Shown here: one piece after another, positions 54,062-62,900 of the stretch
Layout of the letters: each line of letters opens with the position of its first letter
How positions within the stretch are numbered: position 1 is the first letter of the stretch
NCBI GenBank assembly: GCA_950054195.1
Contig: CATLPG010000001.1
Location: forward strand, 104,441 to 168,440
Direction of reading: 5' to 3'
DNA from: an uncultured Saccharospirillaceae bacterium
Lineage (GTDB): Bacteria > Bacteroidota > Bacteroidia > Flavobacteriales_D > CAJJDF01
DNA length: 64,000 nt
The notes under the pieces: model-generated
Databases searched by the model: none
What the model was told of the DNA's origin: nothing
Seen by the model: only the letters and a program-made list of their open reading frames with translations
Program-made: the position numbers and the translations under genes

Positions 54062-54724
54062 TTAATTTAATTTTAAAATCCCTTTTTTAATTGCTTTTTT
54101 AGCTGCCTTTTTTTCAGATTCTTTCTTTTGTTCGTGAGAAGCCTTGCCTTGTTTTTTACCATTAATTAATATCACGGTATGGTATAAGCCATTTTTTTCT
54201 TTAGACTCAAAAGTAACCTCGTTATTGGTTTTTTGCCCCCAAATAATTGCTCTGCTTTTTGGGTCTATTTTTTTCTTCTCTAGGTTATTATAATTAATGT
54301 GAGGAATAATTAGTTTTTGAATAATGGCTTTTTTAGCTTTTGCTATTCCTTTATCGAGATAGATAGCTCCAATAAGTGCTTCAATGGTATTTCCTCCTAA
54401 GTTTTTATGGTTTTGTTTATTGCTTGCTACCTCAACCAAAGATAGTATACCAATTTCATCTGCAATATTATTGAGCTTTTTACGATTAACGATAGTAGAT
54501 AATAACTGACTTAGTTCTCCTTCTTTTTTATCGGGAAATTTTTTAAATAAATGTTGTGCAACAACCGATGATAGGATTGCATCTCCTAAAAACTCTAACC
54601 TTTCATTATTATTAATTGAATCTATTGATTTATGAGTAAATGCTTTTATATAATATTCATAATTCTTTATAGAGATACCTGCGGCTTTCTTTACAAATTT
54701 TTTAATTTGCTTTTTATTGCTCAT
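54062..54724 (-). CDS. rnc: Ribonuclease III
   Basis: RNase III cleaves double-stranded RNA, including rRNA precursors. The 220-residue protein has the catalytic signature NERLEFLGDAILSSVVAQHLF near residues 39-59 and a second acidic site in NTIEALIGAIYLDKG near residue 115. The dsRNA-binding domain at about 150-220 ends KKESEKKAAKKAIKKG. The start follows the T run of the infB terminator by only a few bases, so its transcription depends on read-through or on a promoter inside infB. Confidence 0.95.
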   Translation of the reverse strand: MSNKKQIKKFVKKAAGISIKNYEYYIKAFTHKSIDSINNNERLEFLGDAILSSVVAQHLFKKFPDKKEGELSQLLSTIVNRKKLNNIADEIGILSLVEVASNKQNHKNLGGNTIEALIGAIYLDKGIAKAKKAIIQKLIIPHINYNNLEKKKIDPKSRAIIWGQKTNNEVTFESKEKNGLYHTVILINGKKQGKASHEQKKESEKKAAKKAIKKGILKLN

Positions 54725-54731
54725 ATATAAT

Positions 54732-54758
54732 AAAAAAAGGGACTTTAAAAAGTCCCTT
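54732..54758 (-). terminator. Rho-independent terminator after infB
   Basis: On the minus strand a 9-base stem AAGGGACTT / AAGTCCCTT (plus positions 54737-54745 and 54750-54758) is followed by seven Ts. It lies seven bases after the infB stop. The rnc start codon is 8 bases beyond the T run, with no room for a separate promoter. Confidence 0.85.
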
Positions 54759-54764
54759 AAGTAA

Positions 54765-57476
54765 TTACTTTAATTTTTTGGCTACCTCAACCTCATGGTA
54801 AGCTTCTACAAGATCTCCAACTTTAATATCGTTGAATTTATCGATGTTTAGTCCGCATTCGTATCCATGTTTCACTTCTTTCACATCGTCTTTAAAGCGT
54901 TTTAGTGAGCCAAGTGCTCCTGTATATACTACAATTCCATCTCTAATGATACGAACATCAGCATCTCTAACCAATTTACCTTCTAATACGTAACATCCTG
55001 CAATTGTTCCAATTTTAGAAATTTTAAATGTTTCTCTGATTTCAGCAGTTCCTAAAATTTCTTCAACTAAATCTGGTGAAAGCATACCTTCCATGGCATC
55101 TTTCATTTCTTCAATAGCCTTGTAAATTACAGAGTATAATCTGATTTCGATCTCTTCTGATTCGGCTAATTTTCTAGCCTGTGCTGATGGACGAACTTGG
55201 AAACCAACAATAATTGCATCAGAAGCTGTTGCTAATAAAACATCAGATTCTGAAATGGCACCTACTGCTTTATGGATTACATTTACTGCTATTTCATCAG
55301 TAGATAATTTCAATAACGAATCGGTTAATGCCTCTACGGAACCATCCACATCACCTTTTACGATAACATTAAGTTCTTTAAAGTCTCCTATCGCTAACCT
55401 TCTACCAATTTCATCAAGTGTAATATGCTTCTTGGTTCTAACACCCTGCTCTCTTTGTAGTTGCTCACGTTTGTTAGCAATTTGCTTGGCTTCTTTCTCA
55501 TCTTCCATGATGTTGAAACGGTCTCCTGCATTTGGTGCTCCGTTTAAACCTAAGATAGATGCTGGAGTAGCTGGACCAACTTCTTTAACTTGTTGTCCTT
55601 TTTCGTTATGCATTGCTTTTACTCTACCGTAGTGAGCTCCAGCCAAGATAACATCTCCTACACGCATAGTACCTGTTTGAACTAATAGGTTGGTTACGTA
55701 ACCTCTACCTTTATCCAATGAAGATTCTAGTACAGTTCCAACCGCTAAACGATCTGGATTAGCTTTTAGTTCAAGTAGCTCAGCTTCAAGAAGTACTTTT
55801 TCTAATAAATCTTCAACACCAACTCCTGTTTTAGCAGAGATATCCATACTTTGGTATTTACCTCCCCAGTCTTCAACTAACAAGTTCATTCCTGCTAATT
55901 GCTCTTTAATTCTATCTGGATTTGCTCCAGGTTTATCAATTTTATTTATTGCGAATACCATAGGTACTCCAGCTGCTTGCGCGTGATTAATCGCCTCTTT
56001 TGTTTGTGGCATTATTTCATCATCCGCAGCAATAATAATAATAGCAATATCTGTTACGGCAGCACCCCTTGCTCTCATCGCTGTAAAGGCCTCGTGACCA
56101 GGAGTATCAAGGAAAGTGATTTTTCTACCCGTATCTTTACCTGTTACTTTGTATGCTCCAATATGCTGTGTAATACCTCCGGCCTCACCTTCAGCAATTT
56201 TTGCGTTTCTAATCCAGTCAAGTAATGATGTTTTACCGTGATCTACGTGACCCATTACTGTTACAATAGGAGCTCTATCTTCTAGTTTTTCTGGATCTTC
56301 TTCCTCTTCAATACCATCAACACCAACTTGATCTTCGGCTGAGATGAATTCAACAGTATAACCAAATTCTTCTGCAATAATTGTTATTGTTTCTGCATCG
56401 ATACGTTGATTGATCGAGGCAAAAATACCTAAAGACATACAGGCAGAAATAACCTCAGTAGGAGAAACATTCATTAAAGATGCTAAATCAGATACGGTTA
56501 CGAACTCAGTAAGTTGTAATACTTTACTTTGTTCTTCCTGTTCTTGTAATTCTTTTTCTCTTTTATCTGCTTGTGCTTGTCTCTTTTCTCTACGGTACTT
56601 GTCTCCTTTTTTTCTTCCTTTGCTACCACTTAAACGAGCTAATGTTTCCTTGATTTCCTTTTGGATTTCTTCACTAGAAACTTCTGTTTTCTCGTTTTTC
56701 TTTCCTTTACTGCCTTTACGATCTCTAACTTTTTTGGCAGCTTTCTCAATATTAACCTTTTTGATTCTTTTACGTTTTCCACGTTTATCAGAATCTGAAG
56801 ATCTTTTCTTTTCAACTGGAAGTTCAATTTTACCAACAACTTTAGGACCGGTTAATTTTTGAGCTTCAGCTTTTATTGTTTCAATTTCTGGAGCCTTTTC
56901 TTTCTCCGTTTTCTTTAGTGGTGTTTCTAAAATCTCGTCTTTAGGCTTTTCTTCTTTCTTTGGCTCCTCTTTTTTAGGTTGTTCTTTCTTTTTAGGAGAA
57001 AGATCTATTTTACCAACTACTGAAGTTCCTGAAAGTTTTTCAACCTCGGCCTTGATTATTTCAACTGGCTTAGAAGGTGCTTTTGGTTTTGGAGTCTCTT
57101 CTTTAGGAGCCTCTTTTTTAGGCTCTTCCTTTTTTGGTTCTTCTTTAGGCGGCTCTTCTTTCTTTTTGGGAGAAAGGTCAATTTTACCAACAACTGATGG
57201 CCCCGAAAGCTTCTCAGTTTCTGCCTTTATAGTTTCTGGACTTTCAGGTTTTTTGACAGCAGGACGTTGCTCTCTTTTAGCTGTTGCTTCTTTAGATTTT
57301 TCTTTTTCTTTTTTTGCATCAGCAAACTCTTCTAAAAGAATGCCATATACATCTTCATCCACTTTAGTATTAGGGCTTGATTCTATTTCAACTCCCTTTT
57401 CCTTTAAGTGATCTACTAAAGAGGATATTCCTACATTCAGTTCTCGAGCTATTTTACTAAGTCTTTTAACTGCCAT
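54765..57476 (-). CDS. infB: Translation initiation factor IF-2
   Basis: IF-2 brings initiator tRNA to the ribosome using GTP. The 903-residue protein has an N-terminal IF2N domain (about 1-52), a lysine-glutamate-rich linker with three copies of a motif IKAE--KLSGP-VVGKI-L (residues about 83-106, 141-164 and 201-224), a second IF2N-like segment (about 325-380) and the G domain with GHVDHGKT near residue 410, DTPGHE and NKID. The beta-barrel and C-terminal initiator-tRNA-binding domains end at [14 protein letters not shown]. It is the third gene of the rimP-nusA-infB operon. The linker repeats are discussed below. Confidence 0.97.
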   Translation of the reverse strand: MAVKRLSKIARELNVGISSLVDHLKEKGVEIESSPNTKVDEDVYGILLEEFADAKKEKEKSKEATAKREQRPAVKKPESPETIKAETEKLSGPSVVGKIDLSPKKKEEPPKEEPKKEEPKKEAPKEETPKPKAPSKPVEIIKAEVEKLSGTSVVGKIDLSPKKKEQPKKEEPKKEEKPKDEILETPLKKTEKEKAPEIETIKAEAQKLTGPKVVGKIELPVEKKRSSDSDKRGKRKRIKKVNIEKAAKKVRDRKGSKGKKNEKTEVSSEEIQKEIKETLARLSGSKGRKKGDKYRREKRQAQADKREKELQEQEEQSKVLQLTEFVTVSDLASLMNVSPTEVISACMSLGIFASINQRIDAETITIIAEEFGYTVEFISAEDQVGVDGIEEEEDPEKLEDRAPIVTVMGHVDHGKTSLLDWIRNAKIAEGEAGGITQHIGAYKVTGKDTGRKITFLDTPGHEAFTAMRARGAAVTDIAIIIIAADDEIMPQTKEAINHAQAAGVPMVFAINKIDKPGANPDRIKEQLAGMNLLVEDWGGKYQSMDISAKTGVGVEDLLEKVLLEAELLELKANPDRLAVGTVLESSLDKGRGYVTNLLVQTGTMRVGDVILAGAHYGRVKAMHNEKGQQVKEVGPATPASILGLNGAPNAGDRFNIMEDEKEAKQIANKREQLQREQGVRTKKHITLDEIGRRLAIGDFKELNVIVKGDVDGSVEALTDSLLKLSTDEIAVNVIHKAVGAISESDVLLATASDAIIVGFQVRPSAQARKLAESEEIEIRLYSVIYKAIEEMKDAMEGMLSPDLVEEILGTAEIRETFKISKIGTIAGCYVLEGKLVRDADVRIIRDGIVVYTGALGSLKRFKDDVKEVKHGYECGLNIDKFNDIKVGDLVEAYHEVEVAKKLK

Positions 57477-57533
57477 TAACTTTTTTTATTTACTGTTGGT
57501 ATATTTTTTTATGAGCGTAGTTTAAAGATTTTA

Positions 57534-58778
57534 TTATTCAGTTTCTTCTTCAAATTCTGCCTTTAATATACCTAATACGTCTTCAATTGTTTCTTCTTCA
57601 AGATCGGTTCGTTTAACTAAATCATCAAAACCAACTTCGATAACACTTTTAGCGGTATCGCAACCAATTGCTTTTAACTCTTCAATAATCCAATCTTCTA
57701 TTTCGTCTGAAAATTCATCTAAATCTACATCGTCAATATCTTCAGCTCCTTCACGATAAACATCTAATTCGTAGCCTGATAATCTTCCCGCTAATTTAAT
57801 ATTATGCCCTCCTCTACCAATTGCTTTTGATACTTCATCTGGATCTAAGAATACATTCGCTCTACCGTTATCTAATAATTCTACAGATGTAACTCTTGCT
57901 GGGCTTAGTGCTCTTTGGATTAATAATGATGGATTATCAGTCCAATTAATAACATCAATATTTTCGTTACGCAATTCACGAACGATACCATGAATTCTAG
58001 CTCCTTTCATACCCACACAAGCTCCAACTGGATCTACACGATCATCGTAAGACTCTACTGCTACTTTGGCTCTATCTCCAGGGATACGAACAATCTTTTT
58101 AATGGTAATTAATCCATCAAAAATTTCTGGAATTTCTAGTTCAAATAATCTTTCTAAGAACTCTGGCGAAGTTCTAGATAAAATAATTACTGGTGTTGTG
58201 TTTCTCATATCAACACGAGCAACTACTGAACGAATGGTATCTCCTTTCTTAAAGTAATCGCCAGGTATTTGCTCATTTTTTGGAAGGATTAATTCGTTTC
58301 CTTCTTCATCTAAAATAAGCATTTCTCTTTTCCAGATTTGATATACTTCTCCTGTTACGATTTCACCAATTCTATCTTTATATTTTTTGTAAACGTTATC
58401 TTTTTCTAATTCTAGAATTTTATTGATAAGGTTTTGTCTTAATGCTAGGATATTTCTTCTTCCGAAGTCTTCCATTTTTAGTTCGATAGCAATTTCTTCT
58501 CCTACTTCGAAGTCATCTTCAATTTTTAAAGCATCAGATAGTTGAATTTCTAGCGCATCGTCTTCAACAGCACCATCTTCAACGATTTCTTTATTAATCC
58601 AAATTTCTAAATCGCCTTTATCTACGTTAATAATAATATCTACGTTATCGTCTGTTCCGTTTTTTTTGCGGATCATAGCTCTAAAAACATCTTCAAGCAC
58701 TCCCATCATCGTCACACGGTCGATGTTTTTTAACTCTTTAAAATCTGAAAACGATTCTACTAAATTAATACTATCCAT
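57534..58778 (-). CDS. nusA: Transcription termination/antitermination factor NusA
   Basis: NusA binds RNA polymerase and affects pausing, termination and antitermination. The 414-residue protein has the N-terminal RNAP-binding domain (about 1-125), S1 domain (about 130-200), and two KH domains (about 215-350) with VGACVGMKGARIHGIVREL and KAIGRGGHNIKLA. The tail is acidic and lacks the E. coli-type AR2 repeat. It follows rimP by 7 bases and precedes infB by 57, in the conserved rimP-nusA-infB order. Confidence 0.97.
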   Translation of the reverse strand: MDSINLVESFSDFKELKNIDRVTMMGVLEDVFRAMIRKKNGTDDNVDIIINVDKGDLEIWINKEIVEDGAVEDDALEIQLSDALKIEDDFEVGEEIAIELKMEDFGRRNILALRQNLINKILELEKDNVYKKYKDRIGEIVTGEVYQIWKREMLILDEEGNELILPKNEQIPGDYFKKGDTIRSVVARVDMRNTTPVIILSRTSPEFLERLFELEIPEIFDGLITIKKIVRIPGDRAKVAVESYDDRVDPVGACVGMKGARIHGIVRELRNENIDVINWTDNPSLLIQRALSPARVTSVELLDNGRANVFLDPDEVSKAIGRGGHNIKLAGRLSGYELDVYREGAEDIDDVDLDEFSDEIEDWIIEELKAIGCDTAKSVIEVGFDDLVKRTDLEEETIEDVLGILKAEFEEETE

Positions 58779-58785
58779 TATTGGT

Positions 58786-59262
58786 TTATTTAAACGTTAT
58801 CACTAGTTTAACTTGGTTTATTTCATCAAAAGCGTACTCTTCTTTATGAAGAATTTCTTCCTTCTTCTTTTTACCTTCTACTATTTCTTTTGTTTTATAT
58901 TCTAAGGTTACCCCATTAGCTGAAACATCAGTTAATTTTGCTTCAAAAGCTTTTCCGTTTTTTAAGAGCACTTTAACGTTTCCACCAATATGTTTCACAT
59001 ATTGTTTATGCACCTTAAATGGGTTTGACATACCCGCGGAAGACACTTCTAGTTCAAAATCTTCAACTTCTCGATCTAAATTATGCTCGATGGCTCTACT
59101 AAACTGAATACAATCATCAATTGTTATTTTCCTCTCTTCATGATCCAGCTCTACCATTATTTTATTACTCCCTGATATTTTCATATCAACCAAGAAGAAA
59201 GGCTCTGCGACTTCTTCAATTTTGTTATTGATTAGCTCTAAAACTGTTTCTTTTTTGATCAT
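58786..59262 (-). CDS. rimP: Ribosome maturation factor RimP
   Basis: RimP assists 30S subunit maturation. The 158-residue protein has the N-terminal alpha/beta domain with DDCIQFSRAIEHNL and FELEVSSAGMSNPFKVHKQYVKHIGG (the conserved YLEVSSPG-type block), then an Sm-like C-terminal domain. It leads the rimP-nusA-infB operon. An intrinsic terminator hairpin and a candidate promoter lie directly before the start, both within the predicted leader, so the operon may be attenuated. Confidence 0.95.
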   Translation of the reverse strand: MIKKETVLELINNKIEEVAEPFFLVDMKISGSNKIMVELDHEERKITIDDCIQFSRAIEHNLDREVEDFELEVSSAGMSNPFKVHKQYVKHIGGNVKVLLKNGKAFEAKLTDVSANGVTLEYKTKEIVEGKKKKEEILHKEEYAFDEINQVKLVITFK

Positions 59263-59271
59263 ATAGGTAAT

Positions 59272-59295
59272 AAAAAAGGGAACTTTTTAGTTCCC
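59272..59295 (-). terminator. Terminator hairpin in the predicted rimP leader
   Basis: On the minus strand a 7-base GC-containing stem GGGAACT / AGTTCCC (plus positions 59278-59284 and 59289-59295) with a 4-base loop runs into six Ts (59277-59272). It is 10 bases before the rimP ATG. It follows the candidate promoter at 59316-59347, so it sits inside the leader as well as after the M28 peptidase gene. Confidence 0.8.
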
Positions 59296-59315
59296 CATCA
59301 TTCATTATATCTGTG

Positions 59316-59347
59316 CAAATGTACTTCTTTTTTATTGAATATGCAAT
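59316..59347 (-). promoter_or_regulatory. Candidate promoter for rimP-nusA-infB
   Basis: Minus strand: TACATTTG (plus positions 59316-59323) is a perfect -7 element, preceded after 20 bases by ATTG (59344-59347), a one-mismatch -33 element. The predicted transcription start is near 59311, about 50 bases before rimP, and the terminator hairpin lies between. Confidence 0.5.
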
Positions 59348-59349
59348 AT

Positions 59350-60360
59350 TTAGTTCTCATTATAAATGACCTCGGTTATCGTTTGCCCTACTGCTTTGAG
59401 GGTGTTTTTATCGATAACCTCCATATTATCTTTGTGTGTATGGTGAAAATGACCAAAATCATACTTTACAGGATCGTAATGTATAATGTCTATCGCGGGT
59501 ATTTTTGCTATCGCATTTACATACTTATGGTCATCTGTAATTGCAGCCTGTGCGGGTAATTGAATATTTACAAAATAATTCCCATAACCTAGCTGTGCGG
59601 CTTTAGACCAAACTTTATCTACTATGTGTGGAGCAAAGTACATGGATATGTATTCTTTAGGAAATATGGCGTCTGATGCTCCTACCATATCTAGTAAAAT
59701 TCCATACTTGGGTTTGTAATCTTTAATTGGTGGGTTATTCGCCCAGTATTGTGTTCCTAAACACCAATCATCTGCCATTTGTTGCCCTGCAATTCCTCCT
59801 TGGGTTGAACCGTAATCTTCGGCATCAAAAAAGATAATATCTACGCCTATATTTGTTGGTTTCTCTTTTAAAAGTCTTGCAACCTCCATAAGAACACCAA
59901 CTCCACTTGCACCATCATTAGCCCCATCTATTGGTTTGGCTTGATCTTTTACATCTCGATCAGCAAATGGACGTGTATCCCAATGAGCAAAAAGCATGAT
60001 TCTGTTTTCTTTCTCTGGTAGAAATTGACCTATGATATTTCTAATGTTTAGCTTGGCTCCATTAAAGGCTGTAACTACTCCCGTTTGTTCTATTACTTCT
60101 GCTCCAAAGCCTTTTAATGTTGCTGTTAAGTAATCTCCACAGTTTTTGTGTGCAACAGAGTTAGGAACTCTTGGTCCAAAACTTACTTGCTTTTCAATAA
60201 AATGATAAGCACTGTCTTGAGAAAATACAGGTGCAACTATTTGCTTTACTTGCTCTACCGTTTTTTCTTGTTGCGGCTTTGGTTTGGGTTCTTCGTTTTG
60301 GCAACCAACGAGTAGAATGATTGCTAATAAAAACCCAAAAAAGTTTAGTTTAATTCCCAT
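59350..60360 (-). CDS. M28 family lipoprotein peptidase / glutaminyl cyclase-like
   Basis: An exported zinc peptidase-fold protein of 336 residues with a lipoprotein signal (lipobox LVGC, Cys20). The M28 zinc ligands are visible in [13 protein letters not shown] (near residue 125), [19 protein letters not shown] (near 145) and FFDAEDYGS (near 180). The [14 protein letters not shown] segment near the C terminus supplies the last His. It is like bacterial glutaminyl-peptide cyclotransferases or aminopeptidases of the M28 family; which one is not settled. It overlaps cysS by 16 bases, so it is translated from the same message. Confidence 0.88.
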   Translation of the reverse strand: MGIKLNFFGFLLAIILLVGCQNEEPKPKPQQEKTVEQVKQIVAPVFSQDSAYHFIEKQVSFGPRVPNSVAHKNCGDYLTATLKGFGAEVIEQTGVVTAFNGAKLNIRNIIGQFLPEKENRIMLFAHWDTRPFADRDVKDQAKPIDGANDGASGVGVLMEVARLLKEKPTNIGVDIIFFDAEDYGSTQGGIAGQQMADDWCLGTQYWANNPPIKDYKPKYGILLDMVGASDAIFPKEYISMYFAPHIVDKVWSKAAQLGYGNYFVNIQLPAQAAITDDHKYVNAIAKIPAIDIIHYDPVKYDFGHFHHTHKDNMEVIDKNTLKAVGQTITEVIYNEN

Positions 60361-61811
60361 GAAGTTCCTTCTTTACTATCCTTTATTGTAATATTTATTT
60401 CGGTTAGTCTATTTCTTATCTCATCAGCTAGCTGATAGTTTTTATCTTGTTTTGCTTGGTTTCTTATTTCTAAAACCATATTCATAATATCGTTAGATAA
60501 ATCAACCGATTGATTATTCTCTGTTTCTATTTTTATACCTAGTACATTTACTAAAAATCCATCGAAAATTTCATTTAATAAAGCTAAGTCTTGACCTGAA
60601 ATTGTATCTCTGCCATCTTTAACGTTATTAATCATTTTAACCCCATCAAAAAGGTGAGCAATGAGAATTGGTGTATTAAAATCATCATTCATTGCTTCGT
60701 AACATCTGTTTTTTAAATCATCAATATTAACTGATGATTCTTTTGATGAAACGAGTGTTTTTAGTGTTTCGTATGCTTTTAACATTTTTTCGAAACCTTT
60801 TTCTGATCCTTTGAGTGCTTCATTACTAAAATCAAGTGTGCTTGTGTAATGCGACTGGAGCATAAAAAAGCGCACAACCATTTCGCTGTATCCTTTATCT
60901 AGTAAAGGGTGATCACCAGTTGCTAATTGTTCTGGTGTAAATCCATTTCCCGCAGATTTACTCATTTTTTGGCCATTAACTGTTAGCATGTTGCCATGCA
61001 TCCAATAATTAACCGGATCTCCATTACCAGCTCCAACATTTTGAGCAATTTCACATTCGTGATGAGGAAATTTTAAATCCATACCTCCACCATGAATATC
61101 AAATTTCTCTCCCAGATACTTTGTACTCATTACAGAACATTCCAAGTGCCAACCTGGAAAACCTTCTCCCCAAGGAGAGTTCCACTTCATAATGTGGGAA
61201 TCATCTGCTTTTTTCCAAATGGCAAAATCCAGCGGGTTTCTTTTTTCTTCTTGACCATCAAGTTCTCGTGTATTAGAGAGTAAGTCTTCTATCTTTCTAC
61301 CTGACAGCTTTCCATAGTTATGACTTAAATTATATTTTTCAACATCAAAATAAACTGAGCCATTGGATACATAAGCAAAACCTTCGTCTAAAATTTCTTG
61401 AACCATTTCAATTTGTTCAACAATATGCCCAGTTGCTGTAGGCTCAATACTTGGGCTAATGTTATTGTATTTACTCATTACATCTCTAAAACCATTTGTG
61501 TAGTGTTGTACTACTTCCATAGGCTCTAGGTTAAGTAGCTTTGCTTGTTTAGCTATTTTGTCTTCACCAGAGTCTGCATCATTTAAAAGGTGACCAACGT
61601 CAGTTATATTTCTTACATAGCGTACGTTATAACCAATAAATTTAAGATACCTATAAACGACATCAAACGACACAAAGGTTCTAACATTACCTAAATGGAC
61701 ATCGCTGTATACAGTAGGACCACAAACATAAAGTCCAACATGATTTGGAATTATAGGCTTAAAAAGCTCCTTCTTTTTTGTTAGTGAGTTATAAATTTTT
61801 AGTTCTTGCAT
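60345..61811 (-). CDS. cysS: Cysteinyl-tRNA synthetase
   Basis: Class I synthetase that charges tRNA(Cys). The 488-residue protein has the zinc ligand Cys30 in [20 protein letters not shown], which holds the HIGH-like motif HLGN, then CSVMS near residue 215 and HHECEI near 240 (other zinc ligands), and the KMSKS motif in [14 protein letters not shown] near 270. The DALR-type C-terminal helices end the protein. It starts after the terminator of the YwqK-like gene and overlaps the M28 gene. Confidence 0.97.
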   Translation of the reverse strand: MQELKIYNSLTKKKELFKPIIPNHVGLYVCGPTVYSDVHLGNVRTFVSFDVVYRYLKFIGYNVRYVRNITDVGHLLNDADSGEDKIAKQAKLLNLEPMEVVQHYTNGFRDVMSKYNNISPSIEPTATGHIVEQIEMVQEILDEGFAYVSNGSVYFDVEKYNLSHNYGKLSGRKIEDLLSNTRELDGQEEKRNPLDFAIWKKADDSHIMKWNSPWGEGFPGWHLECSVMSTKYLGEKFDIHGGGMDLKFPHHECEIAQNVGAGNGDPVNYWMHGNMLTVNGQKMSKSAGNGFTPEQLATGDHPLLDKGYSEMVVRFFMLQSHYTSTLDFSNEALKGSEKGFEKMLKAYETLKTLVSSKESSVNIDDLKNRCYEAMNDDFNTPILIAHLFDGVKMINNVKDGRDTISGQDLALLNEIFDGFLVNVLGIKIETENNQSVDLSNDIMNMVLEIRNQAKQDKNYQLADEIRNRLTEINITIKDSKEGTSWELN

Positions 61812-61816
61812 AATTG

Positions 61817-61846
61817 AATAAAAAAAGGCTTCGATAATCGAAGCCT
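61817..61846 (-). terminator. Rho-independent terminator after the YwqK-like gene
   Basis: On the minus strand, arms AGGCTTCGAT / ATCGAAGCCT (plus positions 61826-61835 and 61837-61846) make a stem of at least 9 bases with a 3-base loop, followed by a run of Ts. The cysS start is only about 9 bases beyond the T run. Confidence 0.8.
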
Positions 61847-61872
61847 AAAATTACAATTTTATATCATACCTG

Positions 61873-62739
61873 TTACATTCCTATAACACCATCTCCAACA
61901 TACTTACCATTTTTATAGACTTCTATTTTATCTAACAGTCCATTTTCATCGTACTTATACCATTTTCCGTTCCAAAGCTTTCCTCCTTTAAACTCTCCAT
62001 CCATTAAGATGTCGTTGTTTTCATTGAAACGTTTAGCATAACCATCTTTTACATCGCTTTGAGCTTTATTAACTGCTCCCTCTGCCTTAGGTGAGTTTTT
62101 CTCTTTTACTTTTATTCCTGTACCTACGTTAACTGGCGCACTAACCATCCGCTTATCTTCAATCTTCACCATGTCCCCATCTTCAAAAGAAATAATTTCT
62201 TTTACATCTCCATTAGGATAATACCTTGTTGCTTTGCCTATTTCTTTACCATTTGATGTTGTGAACTCTAACTCTTTCTTTCCATTGGCATAGTAGTATG
62301 TAACCTTGCCTTTTGCTTTTCCATTTTCATCAAATGTTTTTTCTTGTTCTAGCGTACCATCTTCATAATACCGCTTAAAAGCACCACTATACAGTCTGTT
62401 TTTCCACTCGCCCTCTTCTTCTACATTACCATTTTCATAGTAAAGCTTAAATTTTCCATTAGGGCGACCTCTTTCATACACTATTTCGCTCTTTTTATTT
62501 CCGTTTGGATAGTACTTAACCCATAAACCTGATCTTCTTCCGGAAACGTAATCTCCCTCCTCAACTTTTTGATTAGCTGAAAACTTAGGACTTTTTTGAT
62601 CTTTTCCATAAATAATCCACTTGCCCTCTCTTTTGTTTCCAATCATCTTATTTATAGAATCACCCCCTACTGCAGATTGTGAAAATGCAGCCGAACAGAA
62701 ACAGCTAATAAACAATATAATGTAAAGTTTTTTCATCAT
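61873..62739 (-). CDS. YwqK-like MORN-repeat protein
   Basis: An exported protein of 288 residues from the ATG at 62739; MKK at 62736 is an alternative, and a TTG far upstream is unlikely. The signal peptide ends AAFSQ. About eight MORN/YwqK-type repeats follow (residues about 30-288), each like EGDYVSGRRSGLWVKYYPNGNKKSEIVYERGRPNGKFKLYYENGNVEEEGEW. YwqK of Bacillus is called an antitoxin-like protein by annotation, but members of this repeat family in Bacteroidota are generally periplasmic or surface proteins of unknown role. It ends 27 bases before its terminator. Confidence 0.85.
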   Translation of the reverse strand: MMKKLYIILFISCFCSAAFSQSAVGGDSINKMIGNKREGKWIIYGKDQKSPKFSANQKVEEGDYVSGRRSGLWVKYYPNGNKKSEIVYERGRPNGKFKLYYENGNVEEEGEWKNRLYSGAFKRYYEDGTLEQEKTFDENGKAKGKVTYYYANGKKELEFTTSNGKEIGKATRYYPNGDVKEIISFEDGDMVKIEDKRMVSAPVNVGTGIKVKEKNSPKAEGAVNKAQSDVKDGYAKRFNENNDILMDGEFKGGKLWNGKWYKYDENGLLDKIEVYKNGKYVGDGVIGM

Positions 62740-62863
62740 TTTTAAGGAAAAACAGGAATGCAATATAATAAAATACTCTCTTATAAGCGCTAAATTAAAC
62801 AACAAATTGAACTATAACCTTTATAATAGTTTACGTTAAAATTAATTTTTGGTTACATGATTA

Positions 62864-62896
62864 ATTGTTATTTATTGGTTAAAGATTTTATATTTG
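62864..62896 (+). promoter_or_regulatory. Candidate promoter for prfB
   Basis: ATTG (62864-62867) is followed after 21 bases by TATATTTG (62889-62896), a perfect -7 element with a one-mismatch -33. Transcription would begin at about 62901-62903, on or near the ATG itself, which would make the message almost leaderless. The match may be accidental. Confidence 0.35.
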
Positions 62897-62900
62897 ATGT

